Of a stretch of 49,109 nucleotides of DNA, positions 9,236-17,872 are shown piece by piece. The notes below the pieces were generated by a model. That model was not told the origin of the DNA and searched no databases. It was given only the letters and a program-made list of their open reading frames with translations. The DNA is taken from the NCBI GenBank assembly GCA_947628705.1, contig CANRAZ010000011.1, forward strand, positions 1 through 49,109, given 5' to 3'. The position numbers and the translations under genes are program-made. Source of the DNA: an uncultured Lachnospiraceae bacterium (lineage in GTDB: Bacteria; Bacillota; Clostridia; Lachnospirales; Lachnospiraceae). How positions within the stretch are numbered: position 1 is the first letter of the stretch; each line of letters opens with the position of its first letter.

Positions 9236-9265
9236 ATTCTAACATAGCCATAAAATGTCTGTCAA
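9236..9265 (-). promoter_or_regulatory. Promoter of the maturase-peptide cassette
   Basis: On the minus strand TTGACA (9260-9265), an 18-base spacer and TAGAAT (9236-9241) form a strong sigma-A-type promoter about 35 bases before the GTG start. It makes the two-gene cassette an independent transcription unit. Confidence 0.75.
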
Positions 9266-9367
9266 GTTTTTTAAATATCCTTGTTGATCTCAGTTTTGAA
9301 CTGTTAAAGGCTAACATTCGCAAATGCCCTTGCTCCGGTCTCAATCTTTATATTTTTTTATATTCTT

Positions 9368-10807
9368 TCATATGCTTTTCATTATTTCTTCAAAGCAAAC
9401 TCCGTCCGCAAGCGGCAGCCCGTATTTTGAAGATTTTTCCATGCAGCGCTCGATGACCGACGCCGTTTTTTTAACCGCCTTTACAAATTCATCGCCTCTC
9501 ACCGCATAGCCTGCAATGAGCGCTGAGAACATATCTCCCGTTCCGGCGCGTCTGCATCCGATTTTTTTGCTGTTTACAAAGCCGTGCTTTCCTTTCTCGT
9601 ACCAGAAATTTGAAATATACGGTTCGTTTGCAATTCCTGTAATAACAATTTTTTTAGGCCCCTTTGCGGCTATCCTCTCCGCTATGTCCAGAAGCTTGTT
9701 TTCGTCGCTGTAATCCCCGTAATCCTCACCGGAAAGTATGCAGGCTTCGGTAAGGTTAGGCGTAACGATATCGGCAAACGGAAGCAGCTCCTCAAGCCTT
9801 CTGCACATCGCCTGGCTGTAGGTCGGGTAAACCACTCCGTCATCGCCCATGACAGGGTCAACAATAACCGCCGTTCCCTTTTTCTTAAATTTTTCCATAA
9901 AGCCTCTGACAATATCGATCTGTCTTTCCGAGCCCAGAAAGCCGGTACATATTCCCTGAAATTCAAGCCCGAGCTTCTCCCATTCTGCGATGTATGCCTC
10001 CATCCTGTCGGTATAGTCCTCATAAAAGAAGCTGTCATAGGCCGTATGATTTGAAAAAATAGCGGTAGGAAGCACGCAGCCCTGTATGCCGAGAACTGAA
10101 ACTATCGGAAGCTGAACGGTGAGAGAACATCTTCCAAACCCCGAAAGGTCGTTTATAAGAGCCATCTTTCTGAACCTGTTATGGTCGTCCTGCTTTTCTA
10201 TTACGCTGTAAAGCCTGCCTGTCCCGACCTCATAGGCCTCGCCGTATACGGCAAAAAGCTCTTCGAGGGTCACAAGCTCATAACCGTCTTTAAGAAGTTC
10301 AGGGATAATTGTTTTTAAGGCCTCCCATGTTTTATAATTCTGCTCTGAATCATGTAAAAGAATTATCTGTCCGTCGCAGGCATTTTCAAGCACTTCCCTG
10401 ATCCTTGTCTCAACAGTTACGCTTTCGTCCCAGTCGTTACAGCCGATTCCGCAAATAAGAGGATAATCGATAAGCCTTGCCGTTTCCTCATTCATCGCGA
10501 TATAAGGCGGCCTGAAGAAACGCACGTCGGTCCTTGCATATTTTTTAATCAGTCCGCCGGTTTCGTTTATTTCTTTTTTTATCTCTTCCGGTGAAAGCTC
10601 CGTCATTGCAGTATGCGTAAAGGAGTGGTTCTCAATTTCACAGCCCATCATCACCGCTCTTTTAATGACCGGAGCGGTTTCTTTGCTTATATTCCTGCCT
10701 ATGAGGAAGAAAGTCCCCTTTACTCCGTATTTTTCAAGCAAATCAAGTACTAAAGGCGTAACCGTGGTATTCGGTCCGTCGTCAAATGTCAGTGCGATTT
10801 TTTTCAT
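9368..10807 (-). CDS. Fusion: NodB-type deacetylase + pyridoxamine kinase
   Basis: 479 residues in one uninterrupted frame. Residues 1-205 are a polysaccharide-deacetylase (CE4/NodB) domain with LTFDDGPN (D9, D10), the metal ligands HSFTH (H61, H65), RPPY (99-102) and ILLHD (149-153). Residues 215-479 are a PdxY-type pyridoxal/pyridoxamine kinase: INDLSGFGRCS, VDPVMGDDG, VTPNLTEA and the anion hole GTGDMFSA. Both halves keep their catalytic residues. No signal peptide is visible, so the deacetylase is probably cytosolic, unusual for this family. Met215 could serve as an internal start for a free kinase, though only a weak AGG precedes it. The two reactions have no known link. Confidence 0.88.
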   Translation of the reverse strand: MKKIALTFDDGPNTTVTPLVLDLLEKYGVKGTFFLIGRNISKETAPVIKRAVMMGCEIENHSFTHTAMTELSPEEIKKEINETGGLIKKYARTDVRFFRPPYIAMNEETARLIDYPLICGIGCNDWDESVTVETRIREVLENACDGQIILLHDSEQNYKTWEALKTIIPELLKDGYELVTLEELFAVYGEAYEVGTGRLYSVIEKQDDHNRFRKMALINDLSGFGRCSLTVQLPIVSVLGIQGCVLPTAIFSNHTAYDSFFYEDYTDRMEAYIAEWEKLGLEFQGICTGFLGSERQIDIVRGFMEKFKKKGTAVIVDPVMGDDGVVYPTYSQAMCRRLEELLPFADIVTPNLTEACILSGEDYGDYSDENKLLDIAERIAAKGPKKIVITGIANEPYISNFWYEKGKHGFVNSKKIGCRRAGTGDMFSALIAGYAVRGDEFVKAVKKTASVIERCMEKSSKYGLPLADGVCFEEIMKSI

Positions 10808-10912
10808 AAATCCTTGCCCGCCTAAATCCGTTTTAACAGTTAATAAAACCGCAGCCTGCGCCGCCTACATATTCCTCCGACCAAGCTGCGGTAAACTCCG
10901 CCGTAAACGCTT

Positions 10913-12838
10913 CTAATTTGTAGCCGCTATCATTTCGGCAATAGCCCAGTGCGGATTGTCCTGTCCGTCGTCCGTATCGTCATAATACACGAACCAGAAG
11001 GTCGAATCCATCACGTTCACTCTGTCCTGTCCGGTTTTTGTCAGGTGCATATTCTTTTCAAAGTATATATGAACCGAATAGCAGTTGTCGCCGTAAGAAA
11101 CATAGTCGGTAAGGGCTACTCCCGAATACGGAGGCTCCTTCATGGTGTGTGCGCTGATAAATGTTATATCTATTCCGTAGGCGTAGTCCCTAGCCAGATT
11201 CCAGTAATCGGAATCCTTTATAAGATATTTTTGCACCTTTGACAGCCCGTGCGCCTCGCCGCCGAGGTCGTCTGTGAGGAAATTGTCCCATGTCTTTGCG
11301 ATATCAAGCGCCGTGTCATAGCGTTCCTGCGGAATTTCTCCGGTCTCAGGAGCATATGCTACCGTCACATTCCCGTTTGCGTCAGGAGTATATTCCACTT
11401 CATTTCCGGAAGCGTCGTATACCTTTATATCCGGAGTGTTGGCAAGTCCTGAAATTTTGTATTCTTCTATGGCAGGTATGCTGACATACTTGGAAACGTT
11501 TTCAAGCCCCGGATCCTTCTCCGCAGTGCCGGTCAGGTATTTTTCGCCAAGTTCAACACCGTTTACCGTAACCTTATATGTATCCGGCACTTTAACAGTA
11601 TATTCATGCGAAGCCGCCTTAAACACGGGAAGTATTTCCTTTATCTGCCAATCCATCACCGTAAGGATTCCGAAAATCGTATGCTCGTTAGATGCTGACA
11701 GCGTCATTTTGGCAACCATCTCTCCGTCCGCCATTATATCATATACAGGCTCCTCCGTAAGATAGCTTCCCGGATCCTTCTCATAGGCATAGCTCTTCAC
11801 GCCCTTAAGCGAATCCAGATACATGTTTTTGTAGACGTCGGCCGATTCAAACTCGCCTGAGGTCTTAGGCATCGTAATTCTATCAGCCAGAGTACCGCTG
11901 TTTGCCATTGCCGTAAATTCGCTTAAAAAGCCCTTCATGGCGTTTTCCGACTGCGCATTTTCATATTTTACGAGAGAATCATCGGTATATTTTAAGAATC
12001 TCCATGCAAAAATGAGCAAAACAAGCGTGTAAACGCCAAGGCATATCCAGAAAATCGGAAGCTTTTTCTTCTTCTGAGCCGCTGCCTGTCTCCTTCCCTG
12101 AGAGGAATAATTCCCTGTTCTTGACTGAGAATTATTTCTTGCCCTTGACTGAGAACTATTTCTTGTTCCTGCCTGAGTATTGCTTCTTTTCCCTGCCTGA
12201 GTATTGCTTCTCGCTGCGTTTTGCGTCCTGCCTGCCTGCAGGCCGCTCTCCGTCCTTGAATGCGAAGCTCTTGCCTTTGCGTTCATGGACGGGTTCCTTC
12301 TTGGACTGTACTCTGAAATATCCTCCGTCCTGCTTTGCTCCCGGCTTTCAGCTTTTGCGGCTTTAGCGGCAAGCATTGCCCTGTACTCTTCTTCTGTTAT
12401 CTCGTCGTCATCGTCATCATCATAAACGTCGTCATCGTCGTCATCGCCGTCATCATCACCGCCGCCGTCGATGCCATCATAGCCGTAGCCGCCGCCGATT
12501 TCAACGTCCTCTTCTTCCTCGAAATCATCGGCATCAATTTCGGATTCCTCGTCCTCTTCACCGTCTTCATAGCCGCTTTCCAAAGAAAGAACCGGTCTTT
12601 CTCTGTTTATCGTATGTCTGTTTTGCAGTTCCTCGTCTTCAAATTCATCGTCATATATGGCTTCCGCGGCTGCCGCTGCCACATATTTATCCAGTGAATC
12701 CTCCGACTGCTCCTCTGCCGCATCTCTCTTTTTACCGCGTGAAGGAACCTTTTCCAAAGTCTTGCCCGAAAGCTGACGCTTCGCCTCACGTTCCAGAAAT
12801 TCCGGATTTAAATCAAATTCAAACTCGTTTTTTTTCAT
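10913..12838 (-). CDS. Acidic single-pass membrane protein, unknown function
   Basis: 641 residues; not recognised as a named family. Residues 1-55 are mixed charged; 91-150 are extremely acidic, including long Asp runs. Residues 211-250 are five basic 8-residue repeats of the type [SN]xxQxxxR. A KKKK stretch leads into one membrane segment at 260-282. The rest, about 360 residues, is probably outside and includes a region like a bacterial Ig or NTF2-like fold (KVPDTYKVTVNGVELGEKY), which is tentative. Topology would be N-terminus inside. It starts 12 bases after the preceding glycosidase-family gene, so the two are co-transcribed. An envelope or cell-surface role is inferred from neighbours only. 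Confidence 0.75.
   Translation of the reverse strand: MKKNEFEFDLNPEFLEREAKRQLSGKTLEKVPSRGKKRDAAEEQSEDSLDKYVAAAAAEAIYDDEFEDEELQNRHTINRERPVLSLESGYEDGEEDEESEIDADDFEEEEDVEIGGGYGYDGIDGGGDDDGDDDDDDVYDDDDDDEITEEEYRAMLAAKAAKAESREQSRTEDISEYSPRRNPSMNAKARASHSRTESGLQAGRTQNAARSNTQAGKRSNTQAGTRNSSQSRARNNSQSRTGNYSSQGRRQAAAQKKKKLPIFWICLGVYTLVLLIFAWRFLKYTDDSLVKYENAQSENAMKGFLSEFTAMANSGTLADRITMPKTSGEFESADVYKNMYLDSLKGVKSYAYEKDPGSYLTEEPVYDIMADGEMVAKMTLSASNEHTIFGILTVMDWQIKEILPVFKAASHEYTVKVPDTYKVTVNGVELGEKYLTGTAEKDPGLENVSKYVSIPAIEEYKISGLANTPDIKVYDASGNEVEYTPDANGNVTVAYAPETGEIPQERYDTALDIAKTWDNFLTDDLGGEAHGLSKVQKYLIKDSDYWNLARDYAYGIDITFISAHTMKEPPYSGVALTDYVSYGDNCYSVHIYFEKNMHLTKTGQDRVNVMDSTFWFVYYDDTDDGQDNPHWAIAEMIAATN
12097..12216. 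repeat. 24-bp coding minisatellite, five units
   Basis: Five tandem 24-bp units run from 12097 to 12216; 12121-12144 and 12145-12168 are nearly identical, as are 12169-12192 and 12193-12216. They encode residues 211-250 of the acidic membrane protein as 8-residue basic repeats. The unit length keeps the reading frame. Confidence 0.8.
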
Positions 12839-12850
12839 GCTTTACCTCCT

Positions 12851-13981
12851 TTACTGCTTTGGCTTTACAACAAAAGCCGTAGGAAGCTTCCATGATGAAT
12901 TCTTATAATAAAACGTAACGCTTGTCATCTCATATTTTCCGTTTAAAACCATAGTGGACGAGCTACCTCCGTCAAGGTTTGCGGCATTCACCGCTCCGTA
13001 CTGCTGCATTATGCCGATAAGGTCAGACGCAGTTGCCCCAAGATGCCCCGATGTTCCTCTTCCGTCGGTGACAAGAAGCAGGATTGCGCCGTCAGCTCTC
13101 TGCCCGATTGCCGTACGCGGATTTGCTCCGCTTCCCTGTCCGTCGAGCTTTCTGGCTTCTCCGTTAATGATAAGCGATACGAAGTGGTTATTCGCATCGG
13201 AGCTTTCTTCCTGAAAAGCGATGGCGTCTCTTATTCCGGCCTCCGCAACATAGCTCTTAAACGCATCGGGCGTCATGTCCTCTATATTTTTTATTATCAG
13301 GATATTTTCCTTATTGAAGCCTATCATGTAGGTCCCGACCTGTCCGTTAGGCGAGTTGTATGTAATCTCATTATTCTGTACTACGACGCCGAGAGGCCTT
13401 CCTCCCTTATTGCCTGTAGACACATAAAGACCCCCGTTTACGCCTGCTACGGCTCCTGAATCCGCAACAATCTCGTGCAGCTCCTTTCCGTATTCCGACC
13501 ACGGATATGTCGAGCCGATCCCGACCTGAGAAGGGTCTTTAATTATCATCATTTTTGCAAAGAAGCTCCTGCCGGAAATTTCCTCTATTCTTATGCCGTT
13601 TTCGTCGAAAACCTCTTCTTCGGCAGACCCGTCGCTGCCTGCGTTCCCATCGCTACCGGCGCTGCCTCCACTGCCCTCGCCGTCTCCGCTGTCTCCGCCA
13701 ATCTGTATGAGGTTCTTGTCCACCTCTGCATCCAGCTTTTCCATGGAGTTGCTTGAAACAATGGCATTTATTTCTTCCTCCGTGCAGACCCACGACGCAA
13801 GGAATTTCATCTGTCCGGTTTCAAGTATTGTCGTTACAAAAAGATTCCTCGCCGACTCTGAAGGCCCGTTGCAGCACTTCTTAAGCATGATGTAAAGCGT
13901 ACCCGCAAGTATCACAACCGTGACAAGAATGACAAGCAGGATTTTACCGATTACCGTTGCTATTTTCTTACCCATTTTCAT
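12851..13981 (-). CDS. Membrane-anchored phosphodiester glycosidase family protein
   Basis: 376 residues. One N-terminal membrane segment (about 8-33) anchors an extracytoplasmic domain of the NAGPA/DUF2233 family. This family includes the mammalian uncovering enzyme and bacterial proteins tied to exopolysaccharide and wall glycopolymers. Signatures are AGVNGGLYV, GGRPLGVVV, LLLVTDGRG and AANLDGGSSSTMVLNG. A Gly/Ser/Asp-rich spacer (about 95-122, GSDG repeats) separates anchor from domain. It is followed 12 bases later by the acidic membrane protein and preceded by a glycosyltransferase, consistent with a surface-polymer pathway. The substrate is unknown. Confidence 0.88.
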   Translation of the reverse strand: MKMGKKIATVIGKILLVILVTVVILAGTLYIMLKKCCNGPSESARNLFVTTILETGQMKFLASWVCTEEEINAIVSSNSMEKLDAEVDKNLIQIGGDSGDGEGSGGSAGSDGNAGSDGSAEEEVFDENGIRIEEISGRSFFAKMMIIKDPSQVGIGSTYPWSEYGKELHEIVADSGAVAGVNGGLYVSTGNKGGRPLGVVVQNNEITYNSPNGQVGTYMIGFNKENILIIKNIEDMTPDAFKSYVAEAGIRDAIAFQEESSDANNHFVSLIINGEARKLDGQGSGANPRTAIGQRADGAILLLVTDGRGTSGHLGATASDLIGIMQQYGAVNAANLDGGSSSTMVLNGKYEMTSVTFYYKNSSWKLPTAFVVKPKQ

Positions 13982-14053
13982 ATTCAGGCAGTCTGTCTGC
14001 CTCCGCTCCTTATAGTATTTTCTTCTATTTCTTTTTCAGCCGTTTTAAACTTC

Positions 14054-15118
14054 CTATTTTTTAAACACCCATCTCTGCTGAATCTGAAAGCTTGCAAAGA
14101 ACAGGCACATGTCAACTATGAATTTTATAAGCGTTTCAAGAAGGCTTCCGTTAAGCTTGAATATTACCGATGCCGTCAGATACACAAGACCGTAGGACAG
14201 TATCATCTGGCCGACGCAAAGCAGATAGTATTTCGGCAGCGAGCTTCCCATGGACTCCTTGGATTCAAAAACCACCCTTCTGTTCAGCGAATAATTCACA
14301 AATGAGCTTATTGCTCTGGCTCCCGCCGTGGCGGCCAAAAGCCTTACGCTTGAATCCGTCAGCACGCCTCTTGTAAGCATATTTATCAAAGTAAACAGGA
14401 GTATATCTACCAGAAAGGAAGCAAACGAACTGGCAATAAACTTGAAAATGACCTTATATATTTTTATAGAATCCTTTATTGGATTAAAATGCGACGAGCT
14501 GTTGTCGTCAATGTAAACCGTGTCTATTACGACCTCGCTCATCTGGATTCCCTGCCTTTTGATAATAAGCAGCTGGTTTGTTTCATATTCATAACGCTCG
14601 CCGTCTATCTGTACCATAAGAGGGAGATATCTGAAAGGTATTGCCCTTAGACCCGTCTGCGTGTCGCTTATCTTTATTCCGCAGGCAAGCTTAAAAACCG
14701 TCCTTGTAAGGTTGTTTCCGAAACGGCTCCTTGCAGGAACGTCTGGTCTTGAAAAATCCCTCACGCCAAGAACGACCCTGTCCTTCTCTTCTTCCATTTT
14801 TTCGACGCACCTTCTGATATCCTTGGGAAGATGCTGTCCGTCTCCGTCAACGGTAACTACTCCGCTGATGCCGCTGCGGTTTTTTAAAACATACTCAAAT
14901 GCGGTCTTCATCGCACGGCCCTTGCCCTTATTCGACTCATGCACAAGGACCTCTACTCCGTCGAGGGCTTTTGCCTCTTCAAAATAAGATTTATGCTCAC
15001 TGTCGCTGCCGTCGTCAACCACTACTATATCGTTAAAGCCCTCCTTCAGGAGACCCTTTACCGTATTTACCATTTTTTCATCGGGATTAAGCGATGGCAA
15101 AATAACCGTTGCTCTCAC
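14054..15118 (-). CDS. Glycosyltransferase family 2 fused to GtrA-like domain
   Basis: About 354 residues. The N-terminal half is a dolichyl-phosphate-mannose-synthase-type GT2 domain: TVILPSLNPDE, IVVVDDGSDS, then VTVDGDGQH with the metal-binding Asp residues. The C-terminal 130 residues have four hydrophobic segments and resemble GtrA (FIASSFASFLVDILLFTLINM, FVNYSLNRRVVF). Such fusions charge polyprenyl phosphate with a sugar and may help flip it. The open frame can start at a TTG at 15166. A GTG at 15118 with GAGGA five bases upstream gives the normal GT2 N terminus and is preferred. Confidence 0.88.
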   Translation of the reverse strand: MRATVILPSLNPDEKMVNTVKGLLKEGFNDIVVVDDGSDSEHKSYFEEAKALDGVEVLVHESNKGKGRAMKTAFEYVLKNRSGISGVVTVDGDGQHLPKDIRRCVEKMEEEKDRVVLGVRDFSRPDVPARSRFGNNLTRTVFKLACGIKISDTQTGLRAIPFRYLPLMVQIDGERYEYETNQLLIIKRQGIQMSEVVIDTVYIDDNSSSHFNPIKDSIKIYKVIFKFIASSFASFLVDILLFTLINMLTRGVLTDSSVRLLAATAGARAISSFVNYSLNRRVVFESKESMGSSLPKYYLLCVGQMILSYGLVYLTASVIFKLNGSLLETLIKFIVDMCLFFASFQIQQRWVFKK

Positions 15119-15253
15119 ATTTTCCTCTTTTCCGGGCGCTAAAAGGCTTTGCTCCCTATCTCGCAAGCTTTTTATGCCGTGCAGGCTTTATCTGCGTCCT
15201 CGCTTCTCCGCTGCTCTGCAAGCGCTGCGCCCATATACTAAAGAAACGTACCG

Positions 15254-15817
15254 TCAGCCTAAGGCTTCCTGTTCCTTTTCTGCTTCGCCTTTGCCGGATT
15301 TGCACACCCTGTCAGCAATAACGTTTACAAGTATTCCTATGCCTATACCCGTTACCAAGCCTCCGAGGACATCCGTCGGATAGTGTATGCCGATATAAAG
15401 CCTTGAAAAAGCAATAAGCGCCGCAAGTATTATCAAGGCTACGGCAGCCTTCTTCGGCAATTGCCTGAACATAGCTGTTGCAGAGGCGAAGCTTGCGCCC
15501 GTATGCCCCGACGGGAATGATGCGTCGTGCGCCGGACTTACAATACATTTCAGTCCTTCGACTACCTCATAAGGCCTTGTCCTGTTTACAAGATTTTTAA
15601 GTATGAGATTGTTTACGACCACTGAACCAACAAGTGCAATTGCGGAATAGACGCCCGCTTTTCTTGTTTTTTTAAAGCATAAAAGCACAAGAGTAAGCAG
15701 TATCCAGAAAATACCGGCGTCGCCCAAATGTGTGATTGTCTTGAAAATAGGGTCGCAAATTGAATTTCTAATGTTTTCCTGTATAAAAATAAGAATGTCT
15801 CCGTCAATTGAAAGCAT
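15254..15817 (-). CDS. PAP2-family membrane phosphatase
   Basis: 187 residues, polytopic. The three acid-phosphatase motifs are intact: K-x6-RP in KNLVNRTRP, PSGHTGASFA, and SRLYIGIHYPTDVLGG (SR-x5-H-x3-D). Such enzymes hydrolyse lipid phosphates such as undecaprenyl pyrophosphate or phosphatidate at the membrane face. It is first in a run with the GT2-GtrA gene, so recycling of the lipid carrier for a surface polymer is a reasonable guess. The substrate cannot be read from sequence. Confidence 0.92.
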   Translation of the reverse strand: MLSIDGDILIFIQENIRNSICDPIFKTITHLGDAGIFWILLTLVLLCFKKTRKAGVYSAIALVGSVVVNNLILKNLVNRTRPYEVVEGLKCIVSPAHDASFPSGHTGASFASATAMFRQLPKKAAVALIILAALIAFSRLYIGIHYPTDVLGGLVTGIGIGILVNVIADRVCKSGKGEAEKEQEALG

Positions 15818-15888
15818 GCCGTTTTCCCCCTGTTTTTAGGAATATAAGGGAGGCTTGCCGTTTTCCTCATATTCCAACAATATGTTAC

Positions 15889-15917
15889 ATAATATCACAA
15901 TAAACGGGGATAATCAA
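15889..15917 (-). promoter_or_regulatory. Promoter of the envelope gene run
   Basis: On the minus strand TTGATT (15912-15917), a 17-base spacer and TATTAT (15889-15894) lie about 70 bases before the PAP2 start. The stretch 15918-16019 up to the ABC exporter is AT-rich and holds nothing else I recognise. Confidence 0.55.
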
Positions 15918-16019
15918 TTAATCTTCTTTTCAATTATGTTAATATTTTTTTAAGTTTTTTTTATTTTTCTTTTATTTACCGTTAATTTGCTGCGCTGCGG
16001 CATTGGCAGCAGGAAAAAA

Positions 16020-17822
16020 TTAACTCTGCATCTGTTTTAATTCGTAAAATTCGCCTTTTTTTGCCATCAGCTCCTCATAATTTCCGAACTCCCTAAGTCC
16101 GCCCTGACCGATCACCGCAATTTTATCGGCGTCCTTAATCGTAGAAAGCCTGTGGGCAACAATAAGAGTGGTTCTGTCCTTTACAAGGTTCGATATGGCG
16201 TTTTGTATCTTCTTCTCTGATATTGAATCCAGCGCCGAGGTCGCCTCGTCAAGTATCAGTATTCGTGGATCTCTTACAAAAGCTCTGGCAATGGATATTC
16301 TTTGCCTCTGACCTCCCGACAGGTTGCTGCCATGTTCGGTAATCATGGTATCAAGCCCGTCCGGAAGAGAGCTTATGAAATCGTCGAGGTTTGCGGCCTT
16401 TATTACCTCCTGCAGCTGTTCGTCGCTGATATCCTCGCTTCCGTATGTGATGTTTTCCCTGATGGTTCCCGTAAAAAGTATCGACTGCTGCGGAACCACC
16501 GCTATGTGGCTCCTGAAGCTTCTGAGGTCAAGCCCGGACATATCCTGACCGTCAATAAGCACTCTTCCTCCCGTGGGCCGCATGAAGCCTATGACAAGAT
16601 TAAGTATGGTCGTCTTTCCGGCTCCCGAGCCTCCGACGAGAGCAATCGTCTTTCCGGCAGGAACAGACATGTTAAAGTCGTCCAAAACATTCTGCTCGCT
16701 GTCGTGATAGTGAAAAGCCACGTGCTCGAAATCTATTTTACCCATAACCTGCGTAAGCTTTTTCTTGTTGCTGTAGTCCTCTGTATCGTGACAGCTTAAA
16801 ATATCGCCTACCGAATTGACAGACTCAAGTCCCTTTGAAATTGTCGGAAGCAGAGTTATAATTCCTGAAACCTGTGCGACTATTTGCCCGAAATAGGTCT
16901 GGTAAAGAACCACGTCGCCTACGGAGATCACGGATTTATAGGCGAGATATCCCGTAAATCCAAGGCAGAAAACCTGAAAGACCTGAAATGCGACCCAGCT
17001 TATTGAAGAAAAGACAGACTGAACCATATCCAGTTTAAGACCGCTTGACGCGAGGTGCCCAAGCTGATTGTTTATTTTTGCAGTCTCTTTATCCTCAAGA
17101 GCATGAGCACGCGTAACAGGTATAAGCTCTACCATTTCCATGACTCTTACAGAGGTTTCTTCCATTTCTTTCCGGAATTCCTTGTTATAACGCTTGATTT
17201 TGGATTTAAAAGTAACCATGATCAAAACAGCTACCGGTATGGTTCCGATAAAGAAAACAAAAACAGTCAGACTCCTTGTAACTACGACAAGGAATGCGAC
17301 AAACACATTCATTATTATGCTTAACACTGAAATAAAAATCTGAGAGGACAGTGTTTCGATCTGCTCCACATCGCGCATAATCTTGGATTGCAGACGCCCA
17401 GACTGCATCTCATTGTGATATCTTATGGAGAGCTGCTGGAGCTTTCTTACCATTGCGCTCCGTAAGTCTCTCTCCATCTCTCTTATCGTCTTTGAATAGA
17501 GCCACACGTGAAAGTAATTGCTAAGCACGTTCTGCGCAAGCAAAAGGCTCATCACGACCACGTTTATCAATATAGTCCTTCCGGCATCGTCCGGCTTCTG
17601 TGTCGCCGCATTTACAATGTTAGACGTAACTATCGGCAGCACCCACACCGGCGAGTGCTTGATAAAGAAAAATATTATGGAAAGTACCAGCTTAAGGTAT
17701 CTTCCTCTGTATAACCCCAAAAGCGTCTTAAGCGAGTTTCGGCTGCTGTCGTTAAAATTATCGAGCAGCATCTTCTCCTCTGTGCTCAACTCTTCTAAAG
17801 AAGCGTCCGTGTTTTTTTCCAT
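16020..17822 (-). CDS. ABC exporter half-transporter (TMD-NBD)
   Basis: 600 residues. A six-helix type I exporter domain is followed by an ATPase with Walker A GGSGAGKTT, signature LSGGQRQR, Walker B ILILDEATSALD and switch His in VAHRLST. All catalytic elements are present, so a homodimer is possible; no second half-transporter is adjacent. The cargo is unknown. It lies about 7 kb upstream of the radical SAM cassette, too far to claim as its exporter, though it is one of three type I exporters in the window. The gene upstream, 50 bases away, is TraX-like. Confidence 0.93.
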   Translation of the reverse strand: MEKNTDASLEELSTEEKMLLDNFNDSSRNSLKTLLGLYRGRYLKLVLSIIFFFIKHSPVWVLPIVTSNIVNAATQKPDDAGRTILINVVVMSLLLAQNVLSNYFHVWLYSKTIREMERDLRSAMVRKLQQLSIRYHNEMQSGRLQSKIMRDVEQIETLSSQIFISVLSIIMNVFVAFLVVVTRSLTVFVFFIGTIPVAVLIMVTFKSKIKRYNKEFRKEMEETSVRVMEMVELIPVTRAHALEDKETAKINNQLGHLASSGLKLDMVQSVFSSISWVAFQVFQVFCLGFTGYLAYKSVISVGDVVLYQTYFGQIVAQVSGIITLLPTISKGLESVNSVGDILSCHDTEDYSNKKKLTQVMGKIDFEHVAFHYHDSEQNVLDDFNMSVPAGKTIALVGGSGAGKTTILNLVIGFMRPTGGRVLIDGQDMSGLDLRSFRSHIAVVPQQSILFTGTIRENITYGSEDISDEQLQEVIKAANLDDFISSLPDGLDTMITEHGSNLSGGQRQRISIARAFVRDPRILILDEATSALDSISEKKIQNAISNLVKDRTTLIVAHRLSTIKDADKIAVIGQGGLREFGNYEELMAKKGEFYELKQMQS

Positions 17823-17872
17823 TTTTTACTCTATTGCCTCCGTGTAAAACCTGCTCTCACCAACCGGCAAAA

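Noticed and set aside
12376-12882. His/Arg-rich plus-strand frame opposite the poly-Asp region
   Set aside because: It is the antisense image of GAT/GAC runs in the acidic membrane protein.
16020-17822. ABC exporter as the dedicated RiPP exporter
   Set aside because: It lies 7 kb away behind other transcription units and has no peptidase domain.
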